A stretch of 64,000 bases of DNA from assembly GCF_050624435.1 (NCBI RefSeq), contig NC_134542.1:15619997-15683996 (forward strand), given 5' to 3'. The translations under genes were made by a program, and so were the position numbers. Under the pieces are notes generated by a model. The model was not told the origin of the DNA. It did not search any database and saw only the letters and a program-made list of their open reading frames with translations. This DNA is from Tenrec ecaudatus. Its lineage: Eukaryota > Chordata > Mammalia > Afrosoricida > Tenrecidae. Below, piece after piece: positions 1 to 12,600 of the stretch; position 1 is the first letter of the stretch; each line of letters begins with the position of its first letter.

Positions 1-19
1 CCTGTCACAGTGTCATTGA

Positions 20-402
20 GTCAACATTGACCCACAGGACCCCCACCCCCCACCCCCATCACCCTGTGGGCTCCAGAGACTGTAACCATTTCTCCCAAGG
101 AGCTGCTGGTGGTTTCGAACTACCAGTCAAGAGGATCCCAGTCCAATGTGTAACCACTACACCACCAGGGGTCCTATGTCAGTGACCCTATAAACAAACA
201 AACAAAAAACTCGCTGCCCTCCATTCAATTCTGACTCACAGCAACCCCTATAGGACAGGGAGGAACCATCCCTGGTTCTCTCCCAGCTCTCCTTGAGGAC
301 AGAGTAAAATTGCTCTAGCACATTTCTGAGGTTTGAAATCTTTACTAAGCTGACCTTTGGGCTAGTAGCCCCGTGTTTAAACCACTGCACCACCAGGACT
401 AG
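20..402 (-). repeat. Two adjacent AfroSINEs
   Basis: Copies are about 20-176 and 196-402, same orientation. AfroSINE is a tRNA-derived SINE: tRNA-like box B core (AGTTTGAACC-type) near its head and GAGTCGATTCTGACTCA-type sequence near its tail. In minus orientation copies end CACCACCAGGGGTCC, as both of these do. Immediately 3' of MOGAT1 exon 4. Confidence 0.85.
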
Positions 403-479
403 AGGATGCCTTAGCTCTCTGAGTTTGTTTAGTCATGTCATACCTCCCCTGACTCAGGATGGAATGAAAAGCCACTTAC

Positions 480-654
480 CCGTGGATCAGAGCCAGTTTA
501 GCAAATCCTCTCCGCTGGCGGATGAACAGGGTGGAGTTTCCAGGATATGCATAAAATAACTCCTTGGCACCCCCTATGACAATGATGGAAATGTTCCCGC
601 CTCCCTCTCTGCTCATCACGGAGGAGATGCTCCTCTTGGAGACTGACACCAGGC
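480..654 (-). CDS. MOGAT1: MOGAT1 coding exon 4
   Basis: The exon is 175 nt with acceptor AAAG and donor GTAAGT. It encodes GLVSVSKRSISSVMSREGGG, NISIIVIGGAKE and FIRQRRGFAKLALIHG, all matching the acyltransferase domain after HPHG. The final GG is completed by an exon outside the window. The preceding intron (655-10851, 10.2 kb) is almost filled by repeats. Confidence 0.93.
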
Positions 655-3600
655 CTTTGTGAGGGAAACAGAAACCGTCTCTGTCATAATGTTCCAGAGC
701 ACTGATTCTCAACCTTCCTCATGCCGCCACCCTTTAATATGGTTCCTTATGTGGTGGGGACCCCCAACCATTAAATTATTTTCATTGCTACCTGGTAACT
801 GTATTTTTGCTACTGTTATGAATCGGGCAACCCCTGCGAAAGGGTCGTTCAACCCCCAAAGGGGTCGGACCCACAGGTTGAGAACCGCTGTTCTAGAGGA
901 TCTGCAAATATTTATGATTTTTTGCACTGCTTACGTTTGGGGCACTTACTAAGCTTGTAACCTTGGCAGGGCTGCACCTTTTCCAGCCGTGAGACCTAAC
1001 AGGGACGAGGTCTTTGAAATATGAAGTAGCACTTTATAAAGGTTTGGAGTCTGTCCATTGCGTGTTGGATGTTGTGCGCTGGTCAACTCAACGCGACACC
1101 ATTCCTATTAAATCCCAAGTACAAAGTGTCCCCTTGAGTTGACTGCGGTGTATAACTACGTAGTCACAGTGGTGGCCTTGACCCTTACCCTGGTGGGTCT
1201 TTGGCCAGGAGTGAAAAGTCTATATACCCTTCAAGAGGTAGCAGGAACTTCCGAATGCAATATGGCCTGTTTTCAGAAATTCTATATAGATTCTTACTCT
1301 GAAAAAACATGTCTAATCCGATTTTGACCAGTGGTTCATTTAAGACAGTTGTACATTTGCTCAGTCTTCATATTAGGACTTCTCAAGTAAAAATCACCTT
1401 AAAGATTTGTTTGTTGGTAAATGTGTGGACACTTGGTGGAAAATGCAAAAAAATCCAGATGAAAACACAAATCACTAATGTCCTACATTTCAGAGATAAT
1501 TGCTTTTCAACATATTCTTGTGTTGTCTTCCTCCTTGATTTTATCCTTTTTTTCAGTCATAACTGAATGTGTTAGAGGCTTAACACACCTCATATCTTAG
1601 AGATAATGAAATGTTAATTTTTTACGGGTTTCTAGGCCATGGTGGGTTTGAACCCTCATTGGCTTCCAGGCAGGGCCACTATCTCTCTGTGGGTGAGCTG
1701 AGCATGCTGGCGGCAGCTCTTCCACAAGACAAAGTGCTTCGGGAGGTTTCTAGCCATCTGATCCTCCTGATGTGCCTCCTACCTCATTGGTCACCTCTTC
1801 TCAGTTTCCTCTTCGGCCCCTCCTTCTTCAAACCCACTGAGGAGTCACCACCATACAGGACAGAGTAGAACTACTTGCTAGGGTTTCTGAAGCTGTTAAA
1901 TCTTTACAGAAGCAGACTGCCTCATCTTTCTCCCATGAAACACTGGTGTGTTTAAATTACTGATCTTTCACATAGTTCAACAGGTAACCTATTGCACCAT
2001 AATGGCCCTCTCTTTCTTCAGGTCACCCTTAAAACTGCTATTGCTCAGCACTGCTCCACTGTAGCTCTTGTCTTCTGAACCCATCCATGCCCATGGACTC
2101 AACCTCCACCTAGGTGTACTGAGTTCACCTAAATCCATTTGCTGGGAGACTTTCTCCTGATGCTGCAGACCCACCTCTCCAACTTCCCAATGGACCTCTC
2201 CACCTGGATGTCTCAAATTCAACTCAAAGGTCATGTTTCCAAACTCAAGTTCCTACATTCTCAATCAAGTTTTACCATCTTCCAACAGTACTATCCAGGT
2301 GACTGGGTCATCACTTACTCTGTCATTGAAGTCAGAAACATAGACTCTTCCCAGATTCATTCCTCTCTCTTAGCCACCATCCCACTGACTCACTCACTCA
2401 CTCACTCACTCACTCACTCTCTCATTCTTTCACTCAAAAGCATTTCTTGACTATAAGCTACATACAAGATGCTGTGTCGGATGCTGACGGTACAATAAGA
2501 AGCCACTATTGCTGCCTTCATGAGTATGCTTCAATCACTAAATCTGACTCATCTCTCAATATATCTCCATCTTGATCCCCTCTTCTATGTTTCAATCGTC
2601 ACCATGCTGGGTTCCTTGAACCCCCATCATCTCTCCTGTGGTTATGGCAACGAGTCTCTTGTATCACCACAGACTCAGAAGCCATTCCTCCAACCTGTCT
2701 CCACCCAGCAACTGGACTGTTCCAACAGACTCCTCCTTTGTTGAAAATGTCTCAGTCTGTCTAAATAAGATAGGCTGGATGAACAATCTGGAGGAGAAAA
2801 CAAAGGGACCGACAGTTCTGGCGGGACATGGGAGAGGGGGAGGTCGGGGGAAAGGTAGTAGTGTTAAGAAACCCAGGGGCAAGGGAACAACAATCGGTGG
2901 TGAGGAGGGTGTAGGAGGCATGGTAGGGCATGATCAAGGGTAATGTAACCTAGAGTTCCTGCAACCCAAATGAAGGCTGAGCATGGTAGTGGGACAAGAG
3001 GAAAGTCAAAGGAAGTAGAGGAAAGAGCTAGGAGGCAAAGGGCATTTATAGAGGTCTAAATAAAGGCATGTACACATGTAAATATATTTATATATGAGGA
3101 TGCAAAATAGCTATATATGCATATATTTATAGGTTTAATATTAAGGTAGCAGATGGACATTGGGCCTCCACTCAAGTACTCCCTCAATGAAAGAATTCTT
3201 TGATCTTTTAAACTGGCATTCCATGATGTTTACATTCCCAACATGATCACTGAAGACAAACCGGGTGCATAAGCTAATGTGGTGAAGAAAGCTGATGGAG
3301 CCTGGCTATCAAAAGATATGGTGCCTGGGGTCTTAAAGACTTGAAAGTAAGAGGGGGGAAGAAAATGGTGACCAGATAGAACTCATCTCTCCGGAGCTCC
3401 TGCTACCAGACCAGAAAATTGGGAGGTAAGGAGAAGGAAACGGGGAGGTGGAATCCTGAAATTAGAACTAGGGTACCAGGGTTTCTCCTGAACCCCTTTT
3501 TGCGTGGGCTTTCCACTCACAAAGCAAACCAAGAACGCTTTAAAGTGCTCTAGCTTTGGTAAAGCCGCAGGCACTGCCTGTGCCCTTGCCCAGAGCAGCG

Positions 3601-6600
3601 ATCTCTGCAGGCAGACGGCAGAGAGGGGACAGACACGAGGGGAACCTCTCTCCGGAGCACTCCGCGTGGTTGGCTGCCTTGAGCCCACGGCCAGGGGAGT
3701 GGTGGTGGGTAGCCATAATTTAGAGTAAAAGAAAAAATATAGTATTACCTTAGGAAGATCACAGTGTGGGAGAATATAAGCGGAAAGTTGGGAGTCCAGG
3801 AAGTAAATTTAGTTCCAATTGGCCGAGAAGGAAGCAATCCCCCTAATAAGCTGGATCTCCCCCTCTGGGGGCCAGCCCGACAACCCCCAAATCTGAGCAC
3901 ATCACAAGCAAAAATAAAAAAGGGGTAAAATATATATTATTGGTTTAAAACTCAAATCCAAGTCTGGTTGCTCAACTCTGAGACCCTTAACATAAACCAA
4001 CATAAGAAGTAACCTAGCTAAGGAATGTCAGAACTCAGCTACAGGGCCTGGCAGCTTTTAGCATAACAAAGACCCACTGTAACAAGAGTCAGCTTTAAAA
4101 AGCAAGGAGCTACAGCCTAGTGACTGTGAGAGACAATTACATGTGAGTATACTCTATCTGGCCAGGGAGATAAAAAATAAATAAAATCCTCAGGCTCATC
4201 AAGCTTGCTTTTTAACTTTTTTTGTCTCCTCTTTGCCTCTTTCTTGGTCTCTCACATTCTACTGCTAACCTCCAGACAACTCTCCTTAGCCTAGGGCATT
4301 TACACCTGAGCCACACCCAGCTAGGTGAGCTCCACCCTGGGTAGCTAGATAGGCTAGGAAAAGCCCTGCTGACTCCCACCAGGGGATGCTCTGCTCAGCT
4401 TCTTACTGGGCAATTCCAGCCTGTGTGCCTTGGGGCATAAGGCAGCTGGGCCAACACTCCTCAATGCTCCAAGCTGCAGCAGGAACCTCTGCCCAACCTC
4501 CGCAACACCAAAGCAGGCAACCCTCTGGATCACTCCCCTGAGAGGGAAGCCACAGGAGGATAAAGTGGTAGGTTAATTCCACAGTGAAATAAGCTAGAGG
4601 CAGTTCGAAGAAGCACTCCTATAAGTCTCCCAGAGAGAGCCAGTGCTCTTTGACTCCCAGGAAAATGGCACCTGGCTCGTCTACAGCAACGCAACACAAA
4701 CAGCCATCAGCCCCAACGATCTCAACGAAAAAACAGGAGAAACAAAAGGCAATGCCAGAAGATGTCCTGAACATAATGACATGCATAGAGGCAGCAGACA
4801 TTGAGCTGTCACAGAAAGAAATTTTCAGAATGCTACTTGGAGACATAGAGGATATGAGGGAAACAATACAGAAAAAGAATGAAATGACAGAAGAAGAGGT
4901 AAAAGCCACAAATCAGAGAGAAATACAGGAGCTTAGGGAGGAGATAACAAAAACCAGTAGCACACTCATGGACCTCGAGAAGCAACTGGAGGAATCAGAG
5001 AACCACATCAGTTACTTGGAGGGCAGCCAAGCAGACTTTAACAAACGCGAACAAAAATCCAATAAGATCATCAGAGAAGCTGAAGAAAACTTAAGAGTTA
5101 TGTCTGATGCTATGAAGTGAAACAACATTAGAATTATAGGCTTACCAGAGGAAGACACAACACAGAAGTCATCTGCAACAATAGTGAGAGAATTCTTGGA
5201 GGAAAGCTTCCCCAGCTTAGTGAATGAAAACCATCGATCAAGATAGATGGAGAAGTAAGAGTCTTCTCAAACAAGGAAAAACTCAAAGAATACGTTAGAA
5301 GAATTTATATCAAAGGACGGCAGTGAATCTACAGCTCTGGAAGAGGGCCACATCTGATCGGAGCAGAGGAAAGGAGAGGAGGAGAGAGTGGAGCACATGA
5401 TGGCCCACCAGGCCAGAAGGTCGATGTTCCCAATTAGAACAGCCAGTCGACAGAGAAGACCACATGGCTGGCCCCACTATGAGACACAACGTCCCTCACA
5501 GACCGACCCATAGCCCTACAGGTGACAACACCGGAGACACAGTGAGGGAATTACACCCGATCGGATCTGCCACACTGAGGCAAAACATTAAGGGGGTGCA
5601 ACAGAACAGCAAAGGAATGGAACGGCGAGGTCCCCAAGGAAAGCTGAAGGTGGATTTTGGGGCCAGGGCATAGTGCCCCAATAGACTAGACTGGAAAACA
5701 CTCCTAAAGGCCAACAAATAATCCTTGAACTAATTACAAGCTTTTCTTTCTTGTGTTTTGTTTTGGTTTTGTCATTGGTTTGTTGTTGTTTTGTTGTATA
5801 TTGTTGCTTGGTTTTGCTCTGTCTTGTTTTTGTGCATGTTACTATCTCTGCAGGTCTGTCTAAATAAGATAGGCTGGATGAAAAATTGGAGGAGAAAACA
5901 ATGAGACCGATAGTTGCGTGGGGACATGGGAGACAGGGAGGTGGGGGGAAAGGTAGTGGTGTTAATAAACCCAGGGACAAGGGAACAACAAGTGATCCAA
6001 ATTGGTGGTGAGAAGGGTGTGGGAGGCCTGGTTGGGCATGATCAAGGGCAATGTAACTAAGAGGAATTCCTGAAACCCTGGTGGGGACTGAACATGATAG
6101 TGGGAAAGGAGGGAAGTCAAAGGAAATAGAGGAAAGAGAGGGGAGGCAGAGGGCATTTATAGAGGTCTAGATAAAGACATATACATATGTAAATATATTT
6201 ATACATGAGGATGGGGAAATAGATCTATGTGCATATATTTATAAGGTTAGGATTAAGGCTGCAGAGGGACATTGGACCTCCACTCAAGTACTCCCTCAAT
6301 GCAAGAATACTTTCTTCTATTAAATTGACATTCTATGATGCTCACCTTCCCAACACAACCACTGAGGACAAAGTGGGTGAACAACTAAATGTGGTGAATA
6401 ATGCTGATGGTGCCCAGCTATCAAAAGAGATAGCATCTGGATTATTTAAGGTTTGAAGGTAGTAAACAAGCGGCCATCTGGCACAGAAGCATTAAAGCCC
6501 ACATGGAAGAAGCACACCAGCCTGTGTGGCCAAGAGGTGCTGAAGGGATCAGGCATCAAAGAACAAAAATCTTACCATAGTGAATGAGCGGGGGAGTGCA

Positions 6601-9600
6601 GAGTGGAGACCCAAAACCCATTTGTAGACCACTGGACATCCCCTTACAGAAGGGTCTTGGGAGGAGATGAGACAGTCAGGGTACAACGTAACAATGATCA
6701 AAAATACAACTTTCCTCTAGTTCCTAAATATTTCCTTGCCCACCCCCCCTTCCACTGTCATGATCCGAATCCTACCTTGCAAGCCTGACTAGACCAGAGG
6801 ATGTACACTGGTACAGATGAGAACTGGAAACACAGGGAAGCCAGGGTGATGATCCCCTCAGGACGAGTGGAGTGAGTGGCGATACTGGGAGGGCATAGGG
6901 AGGGTGGGTTGGAAAGGGGGAACATATTTCAAGGACCTGCATTTGACCTTCTCTCTGGGGGGACATACAACAGAAAAGTGGGGGAAGGGAGATGTGGGAC
7001 AGAGCCAGATATGACAAAATAATAATTTCTAAATTATGAGGGGTTCATGAGGGTGGGGGGAGGGGGAAGGAGGGGAAAAATGAGGACCTGATTCCAGGGG
7101 CTTAGGTGGAGAGCAAAAGTTTTGAGAATGATGACGGCAACGAATGTACAAATGTGCTTTACACAATTGATGTATGTATGGATCGAGATGGGTGGTGTAT
7201 GAGTCCCTAATAAAATGATTTTTTTTAAAAAGAAGTGTAGGAAAGTGGGAAGATGTTATTATTTTAATTCATTTTTTTACACTTTAAAAAAATCCCATCA
7301 TATTATACTTAACCTTAAATAATACATTGTTTAATGGTATTTTTTAAATATTATATGCCATCTATGTAAAAAAAAGAACGAAAATGTTTTGAAACTGACT
7401 GTGGTAGCAATTGTACAATACTGTTTTATGTCATTGATGGAATGTTATGATATATGTAAGAGCTCCCAATAAAATATTTTTTTAAAAGACTTGAAAGTAA
7501 GCAAGTGGCCATCTAGCTGAGAAGCAACAAAGCCCACATGGAAGAAGCACACCAGCCTGTGTGACCACGAGGTGCTGAAGGGATCAGTTATCAGGCATCA
7601 AAGAACAAAAAAAATCATATCATTGTGTGCTCACCTATCCAATACAATTGCTGAAGACAAATGGGAGCATAAGCAAATGTGGTGAAGAAAGCTGATAGTG
7701 TTCAGGTATCAAAAGATATAGCGTCTGGAGTCTTAAAGGCTTGAAGGTAAACAAGCAGCTGTCTAGGTCAGAAGCAACAAAGCCCACATGGAAGAAGCAC
7801 ACCAGCCTGTGTGATCACGAGGTGTCGAAGGGATGAGGTATCAGGCATCAAAGAACAAAAAATAATATCATTGTGAATGAGGGGGAGTGCGGGGTGGGGA
7901 CCCAAAGCCCATCTGTAGGCAACTGGACATCCCCTTATGGAACGGTCGTGGGGAGGAGACGAGCCAGTCTGGGTGCAGTGTAGCAATGATGAAACATACA
8001 ACTTTCCTCTAGTTCCTAAATGCTTTTTCCTCACCCACTATCATGATCCCAATTCTACCTTACAAATCTGGCTGGACTGGAGGATATACACTGGTACAGA
8101 TAGGAACTGGAAACACAGGGATTCCAGGACAGATGATCCCTTCAGGACCAGTTGTGAGAGTGGCGATACTGGGAAGGTGGAGGGAGGATGGGGTAGAGAG
8201 GGGGAACTGGTTACAGGAATCTACATATAACCTCCTCCCTGGGGGAAGGACAACAGAAAAGTGGGTGAAGGGAGATGTAGAACAGTGTAAGATATGACAA
8301 AATAATAATAATGTATAAATTATCAAGGGTCCATGACGGAATGGGGAGCGTGGAGGGAGGGGGTTAAAATGAGGAGCTGATGCCAGGGGCTCATGTGGAG
8401 AGCAAATGTTTTGAGAATGATGAGGGTAATGAATGTACAAATGTGCCTTATGCATCTGATGTGTGGATTGTGATAAGAGTTGTATGAATATCCAATAAAA
8501 TGATTTTTTAAAAAAAGAAAAGAAACTGTCTCACCAGTTCTCCAATGCTTTTCTAGAGGATAGCATCAAAGTCTCCCTTGCAGGGCACACAAGGCTGCTG
8601 TGATGTGACCCCTACTCCCCACCCAGCTTTAATAAGCAAACAAAATGACAGAGAAGCTCCAATCCACAGCGTCGACTCTGGCTGACACCTCATGAGGACA
8701 GGTACACGGAAGCAGGCCAAGAGGAGTGGGCTGGAGGCGGAATTTTCAAGGACTTCTAGCCATAGAGAAAGGCGCCGATGACCCAGTGACAGAATTCCTC
8801 TCTTCCATGTGGGAACAACCTGTTGGATTCCTGGCCAATGTACCTAAGGCGCAGCTACCACCTGTCTGGCAGTAGAGGGGCTGCATACGGCCTTCAGAGG
8901 GGCTTCCAGATTAAGAGGAGCTAAGAAGAAAGGCCTGGTGATCTGTTTCTGGAACCCAACCAGTGGAGAACACTCTGGATTGCAACAGTACGATGCATGG
9001 AGGATCATGTGAGTGAGGTGCAACCAGAGAGTGTTTAAGTCCCCTTCACTCAGGGTTGCCGCAAGTCAGAGGCCGACTCAACAGCAGCTAGCAGCAACAT
9101 CACGACAGACGCGTCTCGGATGAGGGCGAAACAAACATTATCCAGCAAAGGGTCTCTGAAACCATGCAAGCTCAGGTGCGCATGTCTTTCTATCTGTCAT
9201 ATCCAGAGGCACTGGCTCTGCCATCGAGGCAGCTGCGGAGCAGAATTGCCCTCTTGAACCAGAGGTTGTCCGGGGAAGCCAGTTCTGGAAAGGGATGGAG
9301 ACCCTGTGCACTTAGAGACAAGGGCAGGCTAAGCCTCCTCTGGGGATCCAGACACCTTTGTCTTGCTTTCAGGACACCTTAGGTCGTAGTTAAGGAAAAG
9401 AAGTCAGGAGGTCATATGCCAATGACTGCAAGTAGTTTTCATCTCAAGTGTGACCTCCAGTAATCACAGTGGCAAGGGCATGGGGATGCTATAGAGGAAG
9501 GTCTGGGAATGGTTGTTTTGTGGGGTTTTATTTGGGGGGGTTTGGGGGAGCACTGGCACGTCCATGGGAGAGATATTACAGACATCTCTTGAGCCACGAA

Positions 9601-12600
9601 TCTGTCACACCTCTCAGGTACCCTTGTCAAACTCACCTGCAGCTATATGAAAAGAACAGTCTACTGTACCTAGGAGATGCAGTAGTTACAGGCCAGGCTG
9701 CTAGCTGAAAGGTTAGAGGTTCAAACCCTCCAGGCACTCCAGGGGAGAAAAGACCTGGTGGTCTTCCCCTTTAAGGAGTGTAACCTAGAGAGTCTATGGG
9801 GGCAGTTCTACTCTAGAGATGCCCTAGAGAGTCACTGGTGAGTTGGAATTGACTCTGGTGCACATTCTAAACATCTTTCAGTGCTTTTATGAAACTTTAA
9901 TTTTTTTCCCTTTAATCCTCTTCCTGTTGATAAACTGTAACACAATGTCATTTTAAAAGAAAAAGAAGGATTTCTCCTCCCAACCCTCACCGGACAGCTA
10001 CAGTTTGAGGGTTTGAGTGCGCCCTCTGGAGGTCAGATGCAGTGACCGCACAGACTGGACTCCAGAGCCCAGGGATATAGGAGCCTCCACCAAGAGAGCA
10101 GGGAAGCTCAGCCTTGGAGCTTGGTCCTTTCAGACCTGGTGACTTCCTAACAGCTACTTAATGGTCCTCTGGGCTTAAGGAGTCAATAAGAGGTCATCGA
10201 AATTTGGAGACCAGAAAATTCTCTACTCCTGGGACTACAGGGTTGTTTGTTTTTTTTTTAAATATCCAAGAAATGTCAGGAAAATAATAATTAACCCACA
10301 CAACGCTCGCAGTCATAAAACACCCTAATGAATTTGTAGCTCGTCAATAAGCTGGTCACCTGAGAGAAAGAAACACGCTGGGTCTGTGACGCTGAAATGA
10401 GAACAAGGAAAGCAAGCTGTAATGATCCGTGAAGCATCTTTCTAGCATTTGGGCCAAGGGTGACTTTGGGATTGGCAGAAGGAGGGCTTCACTAACCAAA
10501 GAGACTTCCACCTGCTCAGAGTAGCAGAATGAAGTACTAGTTGATCTGGGAGTAAAAGAGTCAGCTGGGTCCATCATTTCACTTCTACCTTTGCTATTAC
10601 TTCATGGAATAAATGCTCACCGCACACGGCTTTATTTTGGGCACTGGGGTAGAGGCTGGGGATGGACCAGAGATGAAGGGGCACGACCTGAGTCCTCCCA
10701 GAACTCAGTCCAGGACCAAAAGCCAGAAATAGCCAAGCAGCACAGGCAGTACTAGAGAGGGGCGAGGACACAGGGTTTGACCCCGTGAAACTGGGTTGGG
10801 GAAGGAACATTCTGCCATGCCTGGCCACTGCAGGTATCTGCCCTCACTTACCAGTGGTCATCAGAATATCTCGGAAGAAAGGACATAGGAACAAGAGCGT
10901 GGTGATGTGGAGATACGGGGTGAAGCCAGGAAACAGCTTCTTGAAGTCAGAATGGTTTGTCCCAAAATTCCCAAAGGCTCCAATAGTCATGGCTCCGTGA
11001 GGGTGAAACCCAAATATGTAGTTACGTTTCGGATCCAAATCCCACGTTTTGATGAGCTATAGATTAAAAAAAAGTAAAATGTTCTCTTCTTAGTTTGCAG
11101 TGAGACATGAAAGGAGAGTCCCAGTGAGTTCCTCTGTCCAGAGGAGACAGAGAGCAGGATTCTTTTCGTTTCTCTGGGTTGAAGATGTTTTGGAATGTCT
11201 CTACTTTCTCCTGACTCCCGAGTCCTCCACACACAGATTTCTCCAGGTAGCTACAAATCCTTTTAGCAAGTCGGACAAAATTGCATGCTTTCTCGCTCAG
11301 AAAAGGAAAAAGCTGGAAATTTCCAGCACTCACTGCCATTGAGTTGATGGCATCTCGCTGCTGACCCTAGAGGACAGGGTAGAACTGCCCTGTGAGTTCC
11401 TAAGTCTGTAATTCTTTAAGAAAGTAGAAAGTTCCGTCTTTCTCCTGAGGAGCAGCTGGTGGTTTTGAACTGCTGACTTTGCAGGTAGCAACCCATCTTA
11501 TAATCACTATGCCACCAAGGCTCCTGGAAATATAGAGGAGGACAAGAAATTTCCAATCTTCTCCCAGCTCAAAGCAATACAAGATAACACAATGCTACTT
11601 ACACGAATTGGAAAATAGTTGTTAAAGTACCTCCAAACCATCCAGCTTCTGATCCAATGGCAACTCCTGCCTCCTTTCTCCGGGGTTTGCCAATCAAAGT
11701 AGACCCATACAAGGTAAGGGATATAAAGGAACCAATAATTGTGGATGATCAGGATGGCAAAGATGGCAATACACACCATTGCTGCAGGAAAGGTAAAAAC
11801 ACCTTATGAAACCAACATCCATTATTACCTGCTCCCTACATTGTACAATCACCAGCCCATGGTCTCACTGCCTGCCAAGGAGCCAATTCTGACTCAGAGC
11901 AACGAGACGATAACAATTTATGGGAGTAGAAAATCACATCTTTCTCCTATGGGAAGATGGAGATTTCAAACTGCTGATCTTGTAGTTAGCAGCCCAACAT
12001 ATAATCCACTATACCACCAGGGCTCCTTAATGTAATCCACCCAAGTATACCGAACTGAGTCTGAGTTCAAGTATGGTAATGTGAAGACATGAGCACACTG
12101 TATGATTCCACAGTTACTGGATGATTAGTATATGCCAAGCACTGTGAGCTGGTTGAATAGTCTTATTTAGCATTCTTCATAGCCCTGATAGCTCATTGGC
12201 AGGATTTTCCCTTTCCAGGAAGGAATCTTGGGTCCAATTTTTGGTCCATGTACCTCCTGTGCAGTCACCACCTATATTTCAGTAGATACTTGTGTATTAC
12301 TATGATGATGAACAGGTTTCACCAGGACTTCCATTTAAGATGAACTGGGAAGAAAGTCTGCTGATCTTCTTCTGAAAATCAGCCAAGGAAAACTGTATGG
12401 ATCACACCATCCCAAGTGGCACGCAATAGGTTATTGTTTTGAAATACCTATAAGACAGCTAAAAAAAAGTGTACGACTCTGTCTTTAGAGAAGAGGAAAT
12501 AGAAATAGAGAGGGATTAGTTAAATTGCCCAAGTGACCCAGTGGGGTGGTTACATAATTTCATGTAACTTGATAAATAAGTGTATGGGTGGAGTCTAGCC

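Larger units (their letters stand above)
2755..8521 (+). mobile_element. L1 'A': 5'-truncated LINE-1 3' UTR, split by nested L1 'B'
   Basis: 3' UTR pieces 2755-3334 and 7485-8521 are one insertion. The sequence left of B (ending at the 17-bp TSD) resumes right after B. Imperfect flanking TSDs are GAAAATGTCTCA (2743-2754) and GAAACTGTCTCA (8522-8533). It ends with CAATAAAATG and an A-rich tail. Its 3' UTR carries two tandem copies of a roughly 245-bp module. MOGAT1 intron 3, antisense to the gene. Confidence 0.88.
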
